DNA of 36,941 bases from VRUE01 sp036376915. GTDB taxonomy: Bacteria; Actinomycetota; Thermoleophilia; Solirubrobacterales; 70-9. Position numbers and translations under genes: made by a program. The notes below the pieces were generated by a model. The model made no database searches. It was not told the origin of the DNA and worked only from the letters and a program-made list of their open reading frames with translations. The stretch lies in NCBI GenBank assembly GCA_036376915.1, contig DASUZK010000106.1, positions 1 through 36,941 on the forward strand, read 5' to 3'. Of this stretch, positions 21,955-29,848 are shown piece after piece (the first letter of the stretch is position 1; the number at the start of each line of letters is the position of its first letter).

Positions 21955-23324
21955 CAGGCTCCCGCGGGCTCGGTCTGCGCCAGCGGCGACCGGGCATCGA
22001 CCCAGCGGCGGCCGTTGGCCCGCTCCAGCGCCTCGGCCGCGTCGAGGAGCAGCGCGTCCGCGCCCCAGGCCCCCTGCAGCTGGAGCGCGATCGGAAGGCT
22101 CTCCGAGCCGAGGCCCACCGGCACGCTGATCGCCGGGATGCCCGTCAGGTTGGCGAGGGCGGCCCCGCGCACGTTGGCCTGGTCCGCCGTCTGCGTGCCC
22201 GAGGGGAGCTCGACCAGCGGCGCCTCCAGGGGTGGGGCGACCGCGGGAATCGTCGGCCAGGCGATCACGTCGACCTCCTCGAACAGGGCCGCCAGGCGCC
22301 GCCGCATCAGGGTGCGGACGCGCGCCGCCTGCGCGATCGCCGCGGCCGGCAGCAGCATCCGGTACTTGAGGAAGCCGCGGTTGATCGGGCTGATGTCGGG
22401 GTCGAGGTCGTTGAGCCGCTCGGGCGAGACGCCGCCGAGGCTCTCCCCGTTGATGATCAGGATCGCGGCCAGCGTCGCCGCGTCGAGGTCGGCCAGCTCG
22501 ATCTCGCGGATCTCGCCGCCGGTCTCGGCGCGCAGCGCCTCGATCGCCGCCCCGCAGGCTTCGCCGACCTCAGGCGTCACGTCCTCGGAGACCGTGTCGC
22601 GGACGACGCCGATCCGCAGGCCGGAGGCATCGCCGGCGGCGAGCTCCTCGCCGATGAGCGTCGACCCGAGCAGGCGGCAGTCGGCGGCGTCCGCGCAGAG
22701 CGGGCCGGAGACGATCAGCGTCGTCACCGCCTCCATGTGGTGGCCGGCCATCGCCGAGCGGCCGAAGGTCGGCTTCAGCCCGGTCAGGCCGCAGTAGGCG
22801 GCGGGGAAGCGAACGGAGCCGAGCCCGTCGGCGCCGACGGCGCCGGCGACGAGCCCCGCCGCGGTCGCCGCGGCGGGCCCGCTCGAGGACCCCCCGGGGC
22901 AGCGCTCGGTGTCCCAGGGGTTGCGAGCCGCGCCGTAGACCGAGACGTTGCCGGTGCTTCCCGAGCCAAGCTCGTGCATGTTGCCGACGCCGACGATGAC
23001 GGCGCCCGCGTCGCGCAGGGCGCGGTAGGGGCCGGACTCGCCCGGGGCAGTCTTGGCGAGCAGTTCGGCGGCGCCGAAGCGCTGCGCCCGCCAGGGCAGC
23101 GGCCACTCGTCCTTGATCACGACCGGGACGCCGCGCAGCGGCCCGTCGGGCGCCTCGGCCAGCATCGCCCGCGAGCGCTCCGGGAAGGTCGCGACGACGG
23201 CGTTGATCGCCGGGTTGCGCTCCTCGATCCGCGCCAGGGCCGCGTCGAGCAGCTCGGCGGCATCGGCTTCGCCAGCGGCGATGGCCGCGGCTTGCCCGCG
23301 CAGGGAGAGGTCGAGGGCGCTCAA
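21954..23324 (-). CDS. Amidase-signature family hydrolase
   Basis: 456 residues. The Ser-cisSer-Lys triad is visible: catalytic-loop Lys in VPVVIKDEWPL (about 77), and the Gly/Ser-rich CPGGSSSGPAAATAAGLV block carrying the cis-Ser and the nucleophile. ALANLTGIPAISVPVG is another family block. It hydrolyses some amide or ureido bond; substrate unknown, and the gatB/gatC partners are absent, so it is unlikely to be GatA. TTG 23324 is picked because an AAGG site and the conserved tail of the 65-nt element precede it at the same spacing as at the permease; the upstream GTG within the element is less likely. Confidence 0.9.
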   Translation of the reverse strand: MSALDLSLRGQAAAIAAGEADAAELLDAALARIEERNPAINAVVATFPERSRAMLAEAPDGPLRGVPVVIKDEWPLPWRAQRFGAAELLAKTAPGESGPYRALRDAGAVIVGVGNMHELGSGSTGNVSVYGAARNPWDTERCPGGSSSGPAAATAAGLVAGAVGADGLGSVRFPAAYCGLTGLKPTFGRSAMAGHHMEAVTTLIVSGPLCADAADCRLLGSTLIGEELAAGDASGLRIGVVRDTVSEDVTPEVGEACGAAIEALRAETGGEIREIELADLDAATLAAILIINGESLGGVSPERLNDLDPDISPINRGFLKYRMLLPAAAIAQAARVRTLMRRRLAALFEEVDVIAWPTIPAVAPPLEAPLVELPSGTQTADQANVRGAALANLTGIPAISVPVGLGSESLPIALQLQGAWGADALLLDAAEALERANGRRWVDARSPLAQTEPAGA

Positions 23325-23336
23325 GGAAGAACCTTC

Positions 23337-23401
23337 TGTTCGCGCCCCGATCGCCACGGATTCGAGCACCCGGCGATCACCGTGACGATCGGGGCGCTCA
23401 C
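23337..23401 (-). promoter_or_regulatory. Conserved intercistronic hairpin element, copy 2 (small protein/amidase junction)
   Basis: Second copy of the element at 20928-20992, again starting at the stop codon of the upstream gene and running to the ribosome site of the next. Stem arms are 23342-23359 and 23380-23397 around a 20-nt loop. The downstream mini-hairpin is GAAC-agaag-GTTC, then TTCC and the TTG start. An alternative pairing of gatcgcc with ggcgatc inside the loop region competes with the main stem. Confidence 0.8.
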
Positions 23402-23595
23402 TGCGGGGCCCGGGAGAGGTCGGGGTCGCGCTCGGGCTCGAGGTCGCCGAGGTCGAGCGAGAGCAGGGCGCGAATCGCGGGCCAGAACATCTGGTGCGCG
23501 GCATTCATCACGGCTAGGTCGACCTCGTCGGCCTCGATCCGCAGGGACGCGAGGCCGACGGGGATGAACTGCTCTGCTCGATCCGCGGCCTCCAT
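23398..23595 (-). CDS. Small amidase-linked protein of unknown function
   Basis: 65 residues: MEAADRAEQFIPVGLASLRI, then EADEVDLAVMNAAHQMFWPA, then a helix IRALLSLDLGDLEPERDPDLS. It looks helical and acidic and has no signal or membrane segment. Its place just before an amidase, on the same strand and joined by the conserved element, recalls the small GatC-like or DUF4089-like partners (for example AtzG) that bind amidases. The comparison rests on context and size, not a motif. It is the first gene of the minus-strand run; a possible -10 TAGGGT lies about 15 bases upstream of its ATG. Confidence 0.7.
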   Translation of the reverse strand: MEAADRAEQFIPVGLASLRIEADEVDLAVMNAAHQMFWPAIRALLSLDLGDLEPERDPDLSRAPQ

Positions 23596-23730
23596 TTCCG
23601 GGAGGCAACCCTACAGAGGCGGGGTGGCCGGGATCGTGCAAGCGGTCCCTCAGCGGCGCATCCCTCCGCGTCGGTGGGCAGAATCGTGGCCGCAACCCTG
23701 ATCGCGACACCGGGTTTGCAGCATGAGATC

Positions 23731-24492
23731 GTGCGACTAGCAGCCAAAAACGGACCGGGCTCGCGTGCGCCAGCGGCGCTCGCGCTCGCCGCGCTGCTCG
23801 CCGCGCTGGTCGCGGTCGCCTGGCCGGGGGCCGCCGAGTCCGCGCCCCTGCGCGTCGTCGTGCTCGGCAAGACCACGGAAACGCCGCCGCCCTCGTGCCC
23901 GGGGAAGATCGTCAACAACGTCGAGGTCGTCCCCTGCCGGGTGGAGGGCCACGTGACCGGCTTCCAGGTAAATGCCGGCGGGGTCGCCAGGCCATACGAG
24001 GCCCCGTTCGACGGCAAGCTGGTGGCTTGGTCGATCACGCTGGCGAAGCCCTCGCGCGCGGACACGAAAACGACCACCGACGAGGTCGGCTTCTTCGACG
24101 AATTCCTCGGCGAGCCCTCGCAGGCGCGGATCGGCGTCCTGCGCCCGGTCGAAGGCTCCAAGCCCCCCCAGTACAAGCTCGTTCGCCAGAGCCCGCTGGA
24201 GCGGCTCAACCCCCACTTCGGCGGCACCCCGATCTTCGCCCTCGAGCACCCGCTGACGGTGCTCCGCGGCCAGGTCGTCGCTCTCACCATCCCCACCTGG
24301 GCGCCGATGTTCGCCTTCAACGTCTCCGCCGAAGACACCTGGCGCGGCAGCCGCCTCACCGGCCATTGCGCCTCCAAGGAGGACATCCAGGGCGGCCATC
24401 CCCAGCAGGGCGTGGGGAAGACGAAGACCTACGGGTGCTACTACTCCAACGCCCGGTTGCTGTACACGGCGACTCTGGTCAAGCAGCCGTAA
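23731..24492 (+). CDS. Secreted protein of unknown function
   Basis: 253 residues from GTG 23731, which puts a basic start directly before the signal helix (APAALALAALLAALVAVAWPGAAESA); an in-frame GTG at 23674 would add 19 residues ahead of it. The mature protein is beta-rich in appearance, with phrases CPGKIVNNVEVVPCRVEGHVTGFQ (first 20 residues: CPGKIVNNVEVVPCRVEGHV), FDGKLVAWSITLAKP and GQVVALTIPTWAPMF. Four cysteines could form two disulphides. I know of no functional family. It is divergent from the small amidase-linked gene and followed by a hairpin. Confidence 0.75.
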   Translation: MRLAAKNGPGSRAPAALALAALLAALVAVAWPGAAESAPLRVVVLGKTTETPPPSCPGKIVNNVEVVPCRVEGHVTGFQVNAGGVARPYEAPFDGKLVAWSITLAKPSRADTKTTTDEVGFFDEFLGEPSQARIGVLRPVEGSKPPQYKLVRQSPLERLNPHFGGTPIFALEHPLTVLRGQVVALTIPTWAPMFAFNVSAEDTWRGSRLTGHCASKEDIQGGHPQQGVGKTKTYGCYYSNARLLYTATLVKQP

Positions 24493-24559
24493 GAGGGCGC
24501 GCGAGCCCTTCTGTCCCGGTAAGGCCGCCAGAGCAAAGGCCGGTGCTGGCAGGGTCCCA

Positions 24560-24605
24560 CCCATCCGACATTGACCCACTTCTGGTGTGGTCAATGTCGG
24601 ATGGG
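24560..24605. terminator. 17-bp perfect inverted repeat after the secreted-protein gene
   Basis: Arms 24560-24576 and 24589-24605 match exactly around a 12-nt loop, with a further cac/gtg pair inside. It lies 68 bases downstream of the stop. There is no T-run. It may terminate transcription or be a member of the hairpin elements seen elsewhere in the window, though arm length differs. Confidence 0.5.
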
Positions 24606-24706
24606 CCAGTCCCCTACTGCGAGGGTTGCCGACCGCCTCGATGCACGACACCGCGGTGCCGACGGGCGCCACAGCTCGAGCTTCCAAATCCAACGGTCCA
24701 TATTGA

Positions 24707-24993
24707 GGAGACCTTCGGGCCCGAGCATCTGCGGGCGACCATCAAAACCCGCTGCTTCTCGAGGAGCAGCCACCACGACTGAAGCGATGCAAGTCGGCCC
24801 TTGCGGTCGGCCTGCGAGTGCTACCGCCGGGGCTGCGCAATGACTGCTTCGATGAGTGGAGCGAGGAGTTGGAGACAGCAGTGAACTGGGAGCGCCCGTA
24901 CTGCGGCGCACCATCTCGATCTTGTTGCGGTCGCTGCCGATGATTGCGCTGCGGTCGCGTACCCCAATGCGGACGCGAAAGGAAGGCAGCTGA
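24707..24993 (+). pseudogene. Relic of a membrane-associated 'DEW' protein, frameshifted
   Basis: An open stretch without a start gives LAVGLRVLPPGLRNDCFDEW then SEELETAVNWERPYCG and stops at 24941. A shifted frame then carries RRTISILLRSLPMIALRSRTP to a stop at 24991. The pattern 'LLPP..R....EEW..EL' followed by a basic hydrophobic helix resembles a family of small actinobacterial proteins of unknown function. The frame break and lack of start suggest decay. Confidence 0.5.
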
Positions 24994-24996
24994 CCG

Positions 24997-25336
24997 TTGC
25001 GAGCGGCGCTCGGTCTATTGCTCGCGGTCGTGCTGGTCAGCCACCTGGGTGGCGAGGTGTGGCACTGGTCGTTGTGCCCCTGCTCGTGACCCTCTTGGCG
25101 AGCCAGCTTGACCGCGACGGTGTCGTCTCGGGCTCTCGATCGTTCGAACGGCGGTACAGCTCGTGCCTGGCAAGGAGCGCGAAGATATGCGGGATGAGTG
25201 GCTGGACCACGTTAGGAGCGCAGGTGGGCAAGGCCTTGAGCCGCTCAGCCGAGCACTCTCGATCGCCCCGATCGCCGCGCCGACGCTGGCGATCGGCCTG
25301 AGGGTTGGCCGCGTGCGGCGGCGGGCCAGAAGGTAG
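24997..25336 (+). pseudogene. Second frameshifted relic of the same type
   Basis: Three frames each hold a plausible piece: TTG 24997 with LRAALGLLLAVVLVSHLGG, then ALVVVPLLVTLLASQLDR in a second frame, then IVRTAVQLVPGKEREDMRDE and WLDHV...LSRALSIAPIAAPTLAIGLRV in a third, stopping at 25334-25336. Together they would make a protein with two membrane helices and a cytosolic DEW domain. This is a tandem relative of the relic before it. A 242-base frame at 25059 is only one of the pieces. Confidence 0.5.
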
Positions 25337-25420
25337 CCGTGGTGAGAAAGGCAGGGCGTTTCGGGCCGAGGAGCATCGACATGAACGCCGTTCACCTGAT
25401 CCAGGCGTGCGCTTAACGAG

Positions 25421-25684
25421 TTAAAGCGCTTCTTGGCGCTTGCCGCAGTACTGACAGTCGCTGACGTCGAGGCCGATCAGCTGGTCGCAGCGGGCACAGG
25501 CGCGGAGGTTGTCCGGCGTGCGCGGCAGGGACGAGGCGGAGGGGGCGAGCGGCAGGACCATCGCCACCGGCTCCATCTCCTCGCCGGTGTCGCGGTCGAG
25601 ATAGACCTGGCCGGGCTCGGCGTGGGCCAGGGCCTCGCGGCCCGAGGCCGGCGCGCGCATCCGGAAGAGCTGCTTCGAGTTCAC
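25421..25684 (-). CDS. Small zinc-ribbon protein
   Basis: 87 residues from GTG 25684. The C-terminus carries CARCDQLIGLDVSDCQYCGK, a two-knuckle zinc ribbon (CxxC-12-CxxC). The N-terminus has a phrase VYLDRDTGEEMEPVAMVLPL that could be a beta hairpin. Function unknown. It is divergent from the GT4 gene at 25717, only 32 bases away, so the two promoters overlap. An imperfect palindrome (gcgcttaac/gttaaagcgc, 25411-25431) covers its stop and may serve as terminator. Confidence 0.75.
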   Translation of the reverse strand: MNSKQLFRMRAPASGREALAHAEPGQVYLDRDTGEEMEPVAMVLPLAPSASSLPRTPDNLRACARCDQLIGLDVSDCQYCGKRQEAL

Positions 25685-25716
25685 GACGGCGAAGACTAAT
25701 AGCTTGCGCGGTCCCG

Positions 25717-27120
25717 ATGCGTGTCCTCCTCTTCCACGGCTACATGCTGCGCGGCACCGGCAGCAACATCTACAACGCCAACCTGGCGAGAGCGCTGGCC
25801 GGGCTGGGCCACGAGGTCCATCTGCTCTGCCAGGACCGCGAGACCGAGATCGAGGGGGTCGAGATCCACAACCCCGACATCCACGGCCTGCTCCCCGTCT
25901 ACGTCAAAGATCCCTATGAGGGCTTTGAGGTCAAGACCTTCCCTGAGATGACCGATGAGGAGCTCGATCGCTACATCGAGGCCAACGTCGCCGCCGTGCG
26001 CGACGTCGCTGCCCAGGCTGGAGGCATAGACGCGGCCCTCGCCAACCACCTCGTGATGGGCCCGGCGATCCTCGCCCGCGCCGACATCTGTCCCTTCGCA
26101 GCCAAGATCCACGGCTCCGCCCTGGAGTACACCGTGAAGCCCCACCCGCGCTTCCTGCCGTATGCCGCTGAGGGGATGGAAGCCGCCCGGGGCGTTCTAG
26201 TCGGCTCCCGCCACACCGCGGAGTCCCTCTGGGCTGCGCTTCCGGATGTCTCCGGTTTGCAAGAGAAGACACGGCTAGGTCCACCCGGTGTTGACACGGA
26301 GAGGTTTCGGCCGCGGGGCCCGTCACGGCCCCGGGGGGCCCCGCGGGCGGGGGCTGCGCCTCCGTTCTCGGCCCCCCCGAGGCCGCGCCACCCGCGGAGG
26401 GTCGTCTTCGTGGGGAAGCTCATCGTTTCCAAGGGAGTCGATCTGCTGTTGGCTGCTTGGCCGCTGGTGAAGGCCGAGCATCCGGATGCAAGGCTCGAAA
26501 TCGCCGGGTTCGGTGCGTACGAGGACGGGTTGCGGCAGCTGCTTGATGCCCTTGAAGGAGGGGACCTCGGCAAGGCTGGGAAGATCGCGGAAGCTGGCTG
26601 GGGCATGGAGGGTGGGGAGGAGAAGCCGTTGCCGATCCTGTCCACGTTTCTCAGCGATCCGCCGGCCGGGTACGCGGAGGCTGCCGCGGCCGCAGCCGGG
26701 TCGGTCGAGCTCATCGGACGACTCGAGCACGACGAGGTGGCTGAGCTTTTGCCTGATGCCGAGGCCCTGGTGATGCCGAGCACGTTTCCCGAGGCCTTCG
26801 GGATGGTCGCTGCCGAGGCCGCGGCCTGTGGGGTTCTGCCCGTCTCAGCGGGTCATTCGGGGATGCTGGAGGTGTCCACTCAGCTGATGGCGGCGCTGCC
26901 GTCCGAGGTCGGCCGGTTGACCTCGTTTCCCGTCGCCGAGGGGGCGGTGGAGGCGATTGCCGAGCGGCTCAACGGGTGGCTGAGCTTGGCCGACGCCGAG
27001 CGTGGTGCCGCTCGGGAAAGCTTGGTCGAGACCGCCCGGCGGCTTTGGAGCTGGGAGGGCGTCGCTCGCGGCGTCATCGCCGCTTCACGGGGCGAGCTTG
27101 ACCGTCTGCCGGATGCATAG
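25717..27120 (+). CDS. GT4-type glycosyltransferase with an in-frame palindromic insert
   Basis: 467-residue GT-B enzyme. N-terminal domain opens MRVLLFHGYMLRGTGSNIYN; the C-terminal domain has VVFVGKLIVSKGVDLLLAAW, ARLEIAGFGAYEDGL and the donor-site acidic block MPSTFPEAFGMVAAEAAACG. Between the domains (about residues 198-227) is an Arg/Pro/Gly-rich stretch encoded by GC-only inverted repeats (26311-26400). The end of the protein adds YAEAAAAAAGS-type and other helices. Substrate unknown; the length and domain split match sucrose-phosphate-synthase-like or surface-polysaccharide GT4 enzymes. TAGCTT at 25700-25705, 11 bases from ATG, is the likely -10 box. Confidence 0.9.
   Translation: MRVLLFHGYMLRGTGSNIYNANLARALAGLGHEVHLLCQDRETEIEGVEIHNPDIHGLLPVYVKDPYEGFEVKTFPEMTDEELDRYIEANVAAVRDVAAQAGGIDAALANHLVMGPAILARADICPFAAKIHGSALEYTVKPHPRFLPYAAEGMEAARGVLVGSRHTAESLWAALPDVSGLQEKTRLGPPGVDTERFRPRGPSRPRGAPRAGAAPPFSAPPRPRHPRRVVFVGKLIVSKGVDLLLAAWPLVKAEHPDARLEIAGFGAYEDGLRQLLDALEGGDLGKAGKIAEAGWGMEGGEEKPLPILSTFLSDPPAGYAEAAAAAAGSVELIGRLEHDEVAELLPDAEALVMPSTFPEAFGMVAAEAAACGVLPVSAGHSGMLEVSTQLMAALPSEVGRLTSFPVAEGAVEAIAERLNGWLSLADAERGAARESLVETARRLWSWEGVARGVIAASRGELDRLPDA
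26311..26400. repeat. GC-only inverted repeats inside the GT4 gene
   Basis: ccgcggggcc (26311-26320) pairs exactly with 26337-26346, and cggccccggggggcc (26326-26340) pairs imperfectly with 26370-26384. The 90 bases keep the reading frame and code for the interdomain linker. Confidence 0.7.
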
Positions 27121-27123
27121 AAT
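27118..27123 (+). promoter_or_regulatory. Possible -10 box (TAGAAT) for the cox cluster
   Basis: TAGAAT covers the last bases of the GT4 stop region and lies 12 bases before the subunit II ATG. TTGACC at 27098-27103 is too close (14 bases) for a normal -35 box. No ribosome binding site is evident, so a short or absent leader is likely. Confidence 0.4.
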
Positions 27124-27135
27124 GGCCGCCGCTCG

Positions 27136-27927
27136 ATGATTGGCCGCCTCCCGATAGCCAAGATGCTCGCCGCCACGCTCGTGGGCACCGTCGTGATCTC
27201 GGCGATCATGGTTCCGATCAACTGGAACGGCCAGGGGGCCTCCACCGCGGCGCCGAAGATCGACGAGCTGCTCAGCGTGATGATCGTCCTCTCGGCCTTC
27301 GTCTTCTCGCTGGTGATGGTGATGCTCTTCTACGCGCTGTGGAAATTCAAAGCCAAGCCGGGGGACGAGTCAGACGGCGAGCCGATCCACGGCAACACCC
27401 GCCTCGAGGTGGCCTGGACCGTGATCCCGACGATCATCGTGCTCTTCGGCGCGGGCTACAGCTGGTTGGTCCTCAACGACATCGAAGAGACGGCAGAGAA
27501 CCCGCTCAAGGTCCAGGTCTTCTCCCAGCAGTTCGCCTGGAGCTTCGGGTACCCGGGCAAGGACAACGCCTGGTCGGAGGGCGAGCTGCACGTCCCGCTG
27601 GATCGCCAGGTCCACTTCAAGATGCACGCCCAGGACGTGATCCACTCCTTCTGGGTGCCGGAGTGGCGGATCAAGAAGGACAACGTGCCCGGGATCACGA
27701 CGACCGCGATCGTCACGCCCGACGAGCTCGGCACCTACCAGCTGATCTGCACCGAGCTTTGCGGCTTCGGCCACGCCGCGATGCGGGCGACGGTGGTGGT
27801 CGAAACCCCAGCCGACTTCCGCAAATGGGTCACCGGGCTGAAAGAGACGGTGCCCGAGCCGCTGATGGAGTCCGTCGTCCAAGACACCGAGACCGACCCG
27901 GTGCCCCTGGGCGCCGGCGGGGCATAA
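27136..27927 (+). CDS. ctaC: Cytochrome c oxidase subunit II
   Basis: 263 residues. Two N-terminal membrane helices (about 8-27 and 47-70) are followed by a periplasmic-side cupredoxin domain. CuA ligands are all present: His170 in DVIHSFWVPEW, then Cys205, Cys209, His213 and Met216 in CTELCGFGHAAM. QQFAWSFGYPG holds the aromatic patch for electron entry from cytochrome c. There is no C-terminal cytochrome c domain; a diheme cytochrome c is encoded at 35341. First gene of ctaC-ctaD-unknown-ctaE, 13 bases before ctaD. Confidence 0.96.
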   Translation: MIGRLPIAKMLAATLVGTVVISAIMVPINWNGQGASTAAPKIDELLSVMIVLSAFVFSLVMVMLFYALWKFKAKPGDESDGEPIHGNTRLEVAWTVIPTIIVLFGAGYSWLVLNDIEETAENPLKVQVFSQQFAWSFGYPGKDNAWSEGELHVPLDRQVHFKMHAQDVIHSFWVPEWRIKKDNVPGITTTAIVTPDELGTYQLICTELCGFGHAAMRATVVVETPADFRKWVTGLKETVPEPLMESVVQDTETDPVPLGAGGA

Positions 27928-27940
27928 TGGGGGACAAGGG

Positions 27941-29848
27941 ATGACGGCTGCGATCAAGCGACCGGGATGGATTCGTGGCGCGCTCGGCGCGCTGCTCGGG
28001 GCCGGCTTCGGCTTCGGCCTCGTCATCGCCCTGCGCGCGATCTCCGACCTGCCGCTCTACCAGACCGAGCAGACCGGCTACCCGCACATCGTCGTGCCGC
28101 TGGTCACCGGCCCGCTCGGCTTCCTCGCCGGCTTCGGCTGCTTCGACTACTGGGTGCGCTGGGCGGTCGGCATGCCGACGATTCCCGAGGACCACTCCCA
28201 GCACGGCGCCAAGAGCTGGAGGGACTACTTCCGCTTCAACACCGACCACAAGGTGATCGGCATCCAGTACATCGTCACCACCTTCTTCTTCTTCTTCGTG
28301 GGCGGCCTGATGGCGATGCTGGTCAGGGCCGAGCTGGCGCAGCCGGGCACCCAGATCGTCGACGCCGCCACCTACAACAGCCTCTTCTCCACCCACGCGG
28401 TGCTGATGATCTTCCTCTTCGTTATCCCGGTCTTCGCCGGGATCGCCAACTACGTCCTGCCGCTGATGATCGGCGCGCCGGACATGGCTTTCCCCCGCCT
28501 GAACGCGCTCAGCTTCTGGATGCTGCCGCTGGCCGGGCTGCTCTTCATCGGCAGCTTCCTGGCGCCCGGCGGCGCCTTCGACACCGGCTGGACCGGGTAC
28601 GCGCCGCTATCGACCGGGGCGCCGCTCGGGCAGTCGTTCTTCAACCTCGGCGTCCAGTTCGCCGGCGCCTCCTCGATCGCCACCGCTCTCAACTTCCTTG
28701 TGACGATCATCACTATGCGTGCGCCCGGGATGACCTTCTGGCGCATGCCGCTGCTGGTCTGGGCGAACCTCTCGACCTCGCTGCTGGTCGTCGCCGCGAC
28801 GCCGTTCATCGCCGGCGTCCAGTTCATGGTCCTCTTCGACCGCGCCCTCGGCACCCAGTTCTTCGAGTTCGCCGGCGGCGGCGACGTGGTCAGCTACCAG
28901 CACATCTTCTGGTTCTACTCGCACCCGGCCGTCTACATCATGATGCTGCCCGGCTTCGGGATCATCAGCGAGGTCATCTCGACCCACGCCCGCAAGCCGA
29001 TCTTCGGCTACCGCCTGATGGCCCTGGCGCTGATCGGGATCGTCGTGCTCAGCTACTCGGTCTGGGCCCACCACATGTTCGTCGCCGGCATGTTCAGCTG
29101 GCTGCGGGTGCCGATGATGATCACCACGCTGCTGATCGCCGTGCCGACGGGGATCAAGATCTTCTCCTGGCTGGGGACGCTCTACTTCGGCAAGATCCAC
29201 ACCTACTCGACGGCGATGCTGTTCGCGCTCGCCTTCATCGTCACATTCACGATCGGCGGCATCAGCGGCGTGATGCTGGGCATGGTGCCGATCGACATCC
29301 ACGTCTCCGACACCTACTTCATCGTCGCCCACATCCACTTCGTCCTCTTCGGCGGCTCGGTCTTCACGATCTTCGCCGGCATCTACCACTGGTTCCCGAA
29401 GATGACCGGGCGGATGTACGACGAGAGGCTGGGCCGGGTCCATTTCTGGGGCACGCTGATCGGCACCTGGGTCACCTTCATCCCGATGCACTGGGTCGGG
29501 ATGGACGGGATGCCACGGCGCGTCGCCGACTACGCGACCCAGTTCGGCGAGTGGAACATCCTGATCAGCTGCGGCGCCTTCCTGCTCGGCGCCTGCCAGC
29601 TCGTCTTCCTCTACAACATGGTCGTCAGCTGGCGCTTCGGCCCGCGCGCCGAGGCCAACCCCTGGCGGGCCAACTCGATCGAGTGGCAGGTCTCCTCGCC
29701 GCCGCCGGTCTTCAACTTCCCGGAGATCCCGCGCGTGGTCGGCGGCCCGTACGAGTACGGCGTGCCCGGCGCGCGGCACGCGATCATGGCCGGTGAGAGC
29801 GTCGAGGCCCCGGCGGAGCCGCGGCCGACGGTGGTGGGCTCGACATGA
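27941..29848 (+). CDS. ctaD: Cytochrome c oxidase subunit I (A2-type heme-copper oxidase)
   Basis: 635 residues, about 14 membrane helices. An extra N-terminal two-helix part (about 1-75) precedes the usual core starting at FNTDHKVIGIQY. Ligands: low-spin heme His in FSTHAVLMIF; CuB His328 with cross-linked Tyr332 in YSHPAVY; the CuB pair in VWAHHMF; heme a3 and heme a His in VAHIHFVLFGG. Helix VI has Tyr326-Ser327 and lacks the Glu of the common GHPEVY motif, the mark of A2-type oxidases, where YS replaces that proton gate. ATG 27941; the stop overlaps the next start as ATGA. Confidence 0.96.
   Translation: MTAAIKRPGWIRGALGALLGAGFGFGLVIALRAISDLPLYQTEQTGYPHIVVPLVTGPLGFLAGFGCFDYWVRWAVGMPTIPEDHSQHGAKSWRDYFRFNTDHKVIGIQYIVTTFFFFFVGGLMAMLVRAELAQPGTQIVDAATYNSLFSTHAVLMIFLFVIPVFAGIANYVLPLMIGAPDMAFPRLNALSFWMLPLAGLLFIGSFLAPGGAFDTGWTGYAPLSTGAPLGQSFFNLGVQFAGASSIATALNFLVTIITMRAPGMTFWRMPLLVWANLSTSLLVVAATPFIAGVQFMVLFDRALGTQFFEFAGGGDVVSYQHIFWFYSHPAVYIMMLPGFGIISEVISTHARKPIFGYRLMALALIGIVVLSYSVWAHHMFVAGMFSWLRVPMMITTLLIAVPTGIKIFSWLGTLYFGKIHTYSTAMLFALAFIVTFTIGGISGVMLGMVPIDIHVSDTYFIVAHIHFVLFGGSVFTIFAGIYHWFPKMTGRMYDERLGRVHFWGTLIGTWVTFIPMHWVGMDGMPRRVADYATQFGEWNILISCGAFLLGACQLVFLYNMVVSWRFGPRAEANPWRANSIEWQVSSPPPVFNFPEIPRVVGGPYEYGVPGARHAIMAGESVEAPAEPRPTVVGST

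Noticed and set aside
20980..22797. 605-codon open frame on the plus strand
   Set aside because: It lies opposite the ABC ATPase and amidase, which have full sets of motifs; the product is low-complexity and has no recognisable domain.
21954..23324. GatA subunit of the tRNA amidotransferase
   Set aside because: gatB and gatC are absent and the neighbours are transport and glycan genes; the amidase signature alone does not show GatA.
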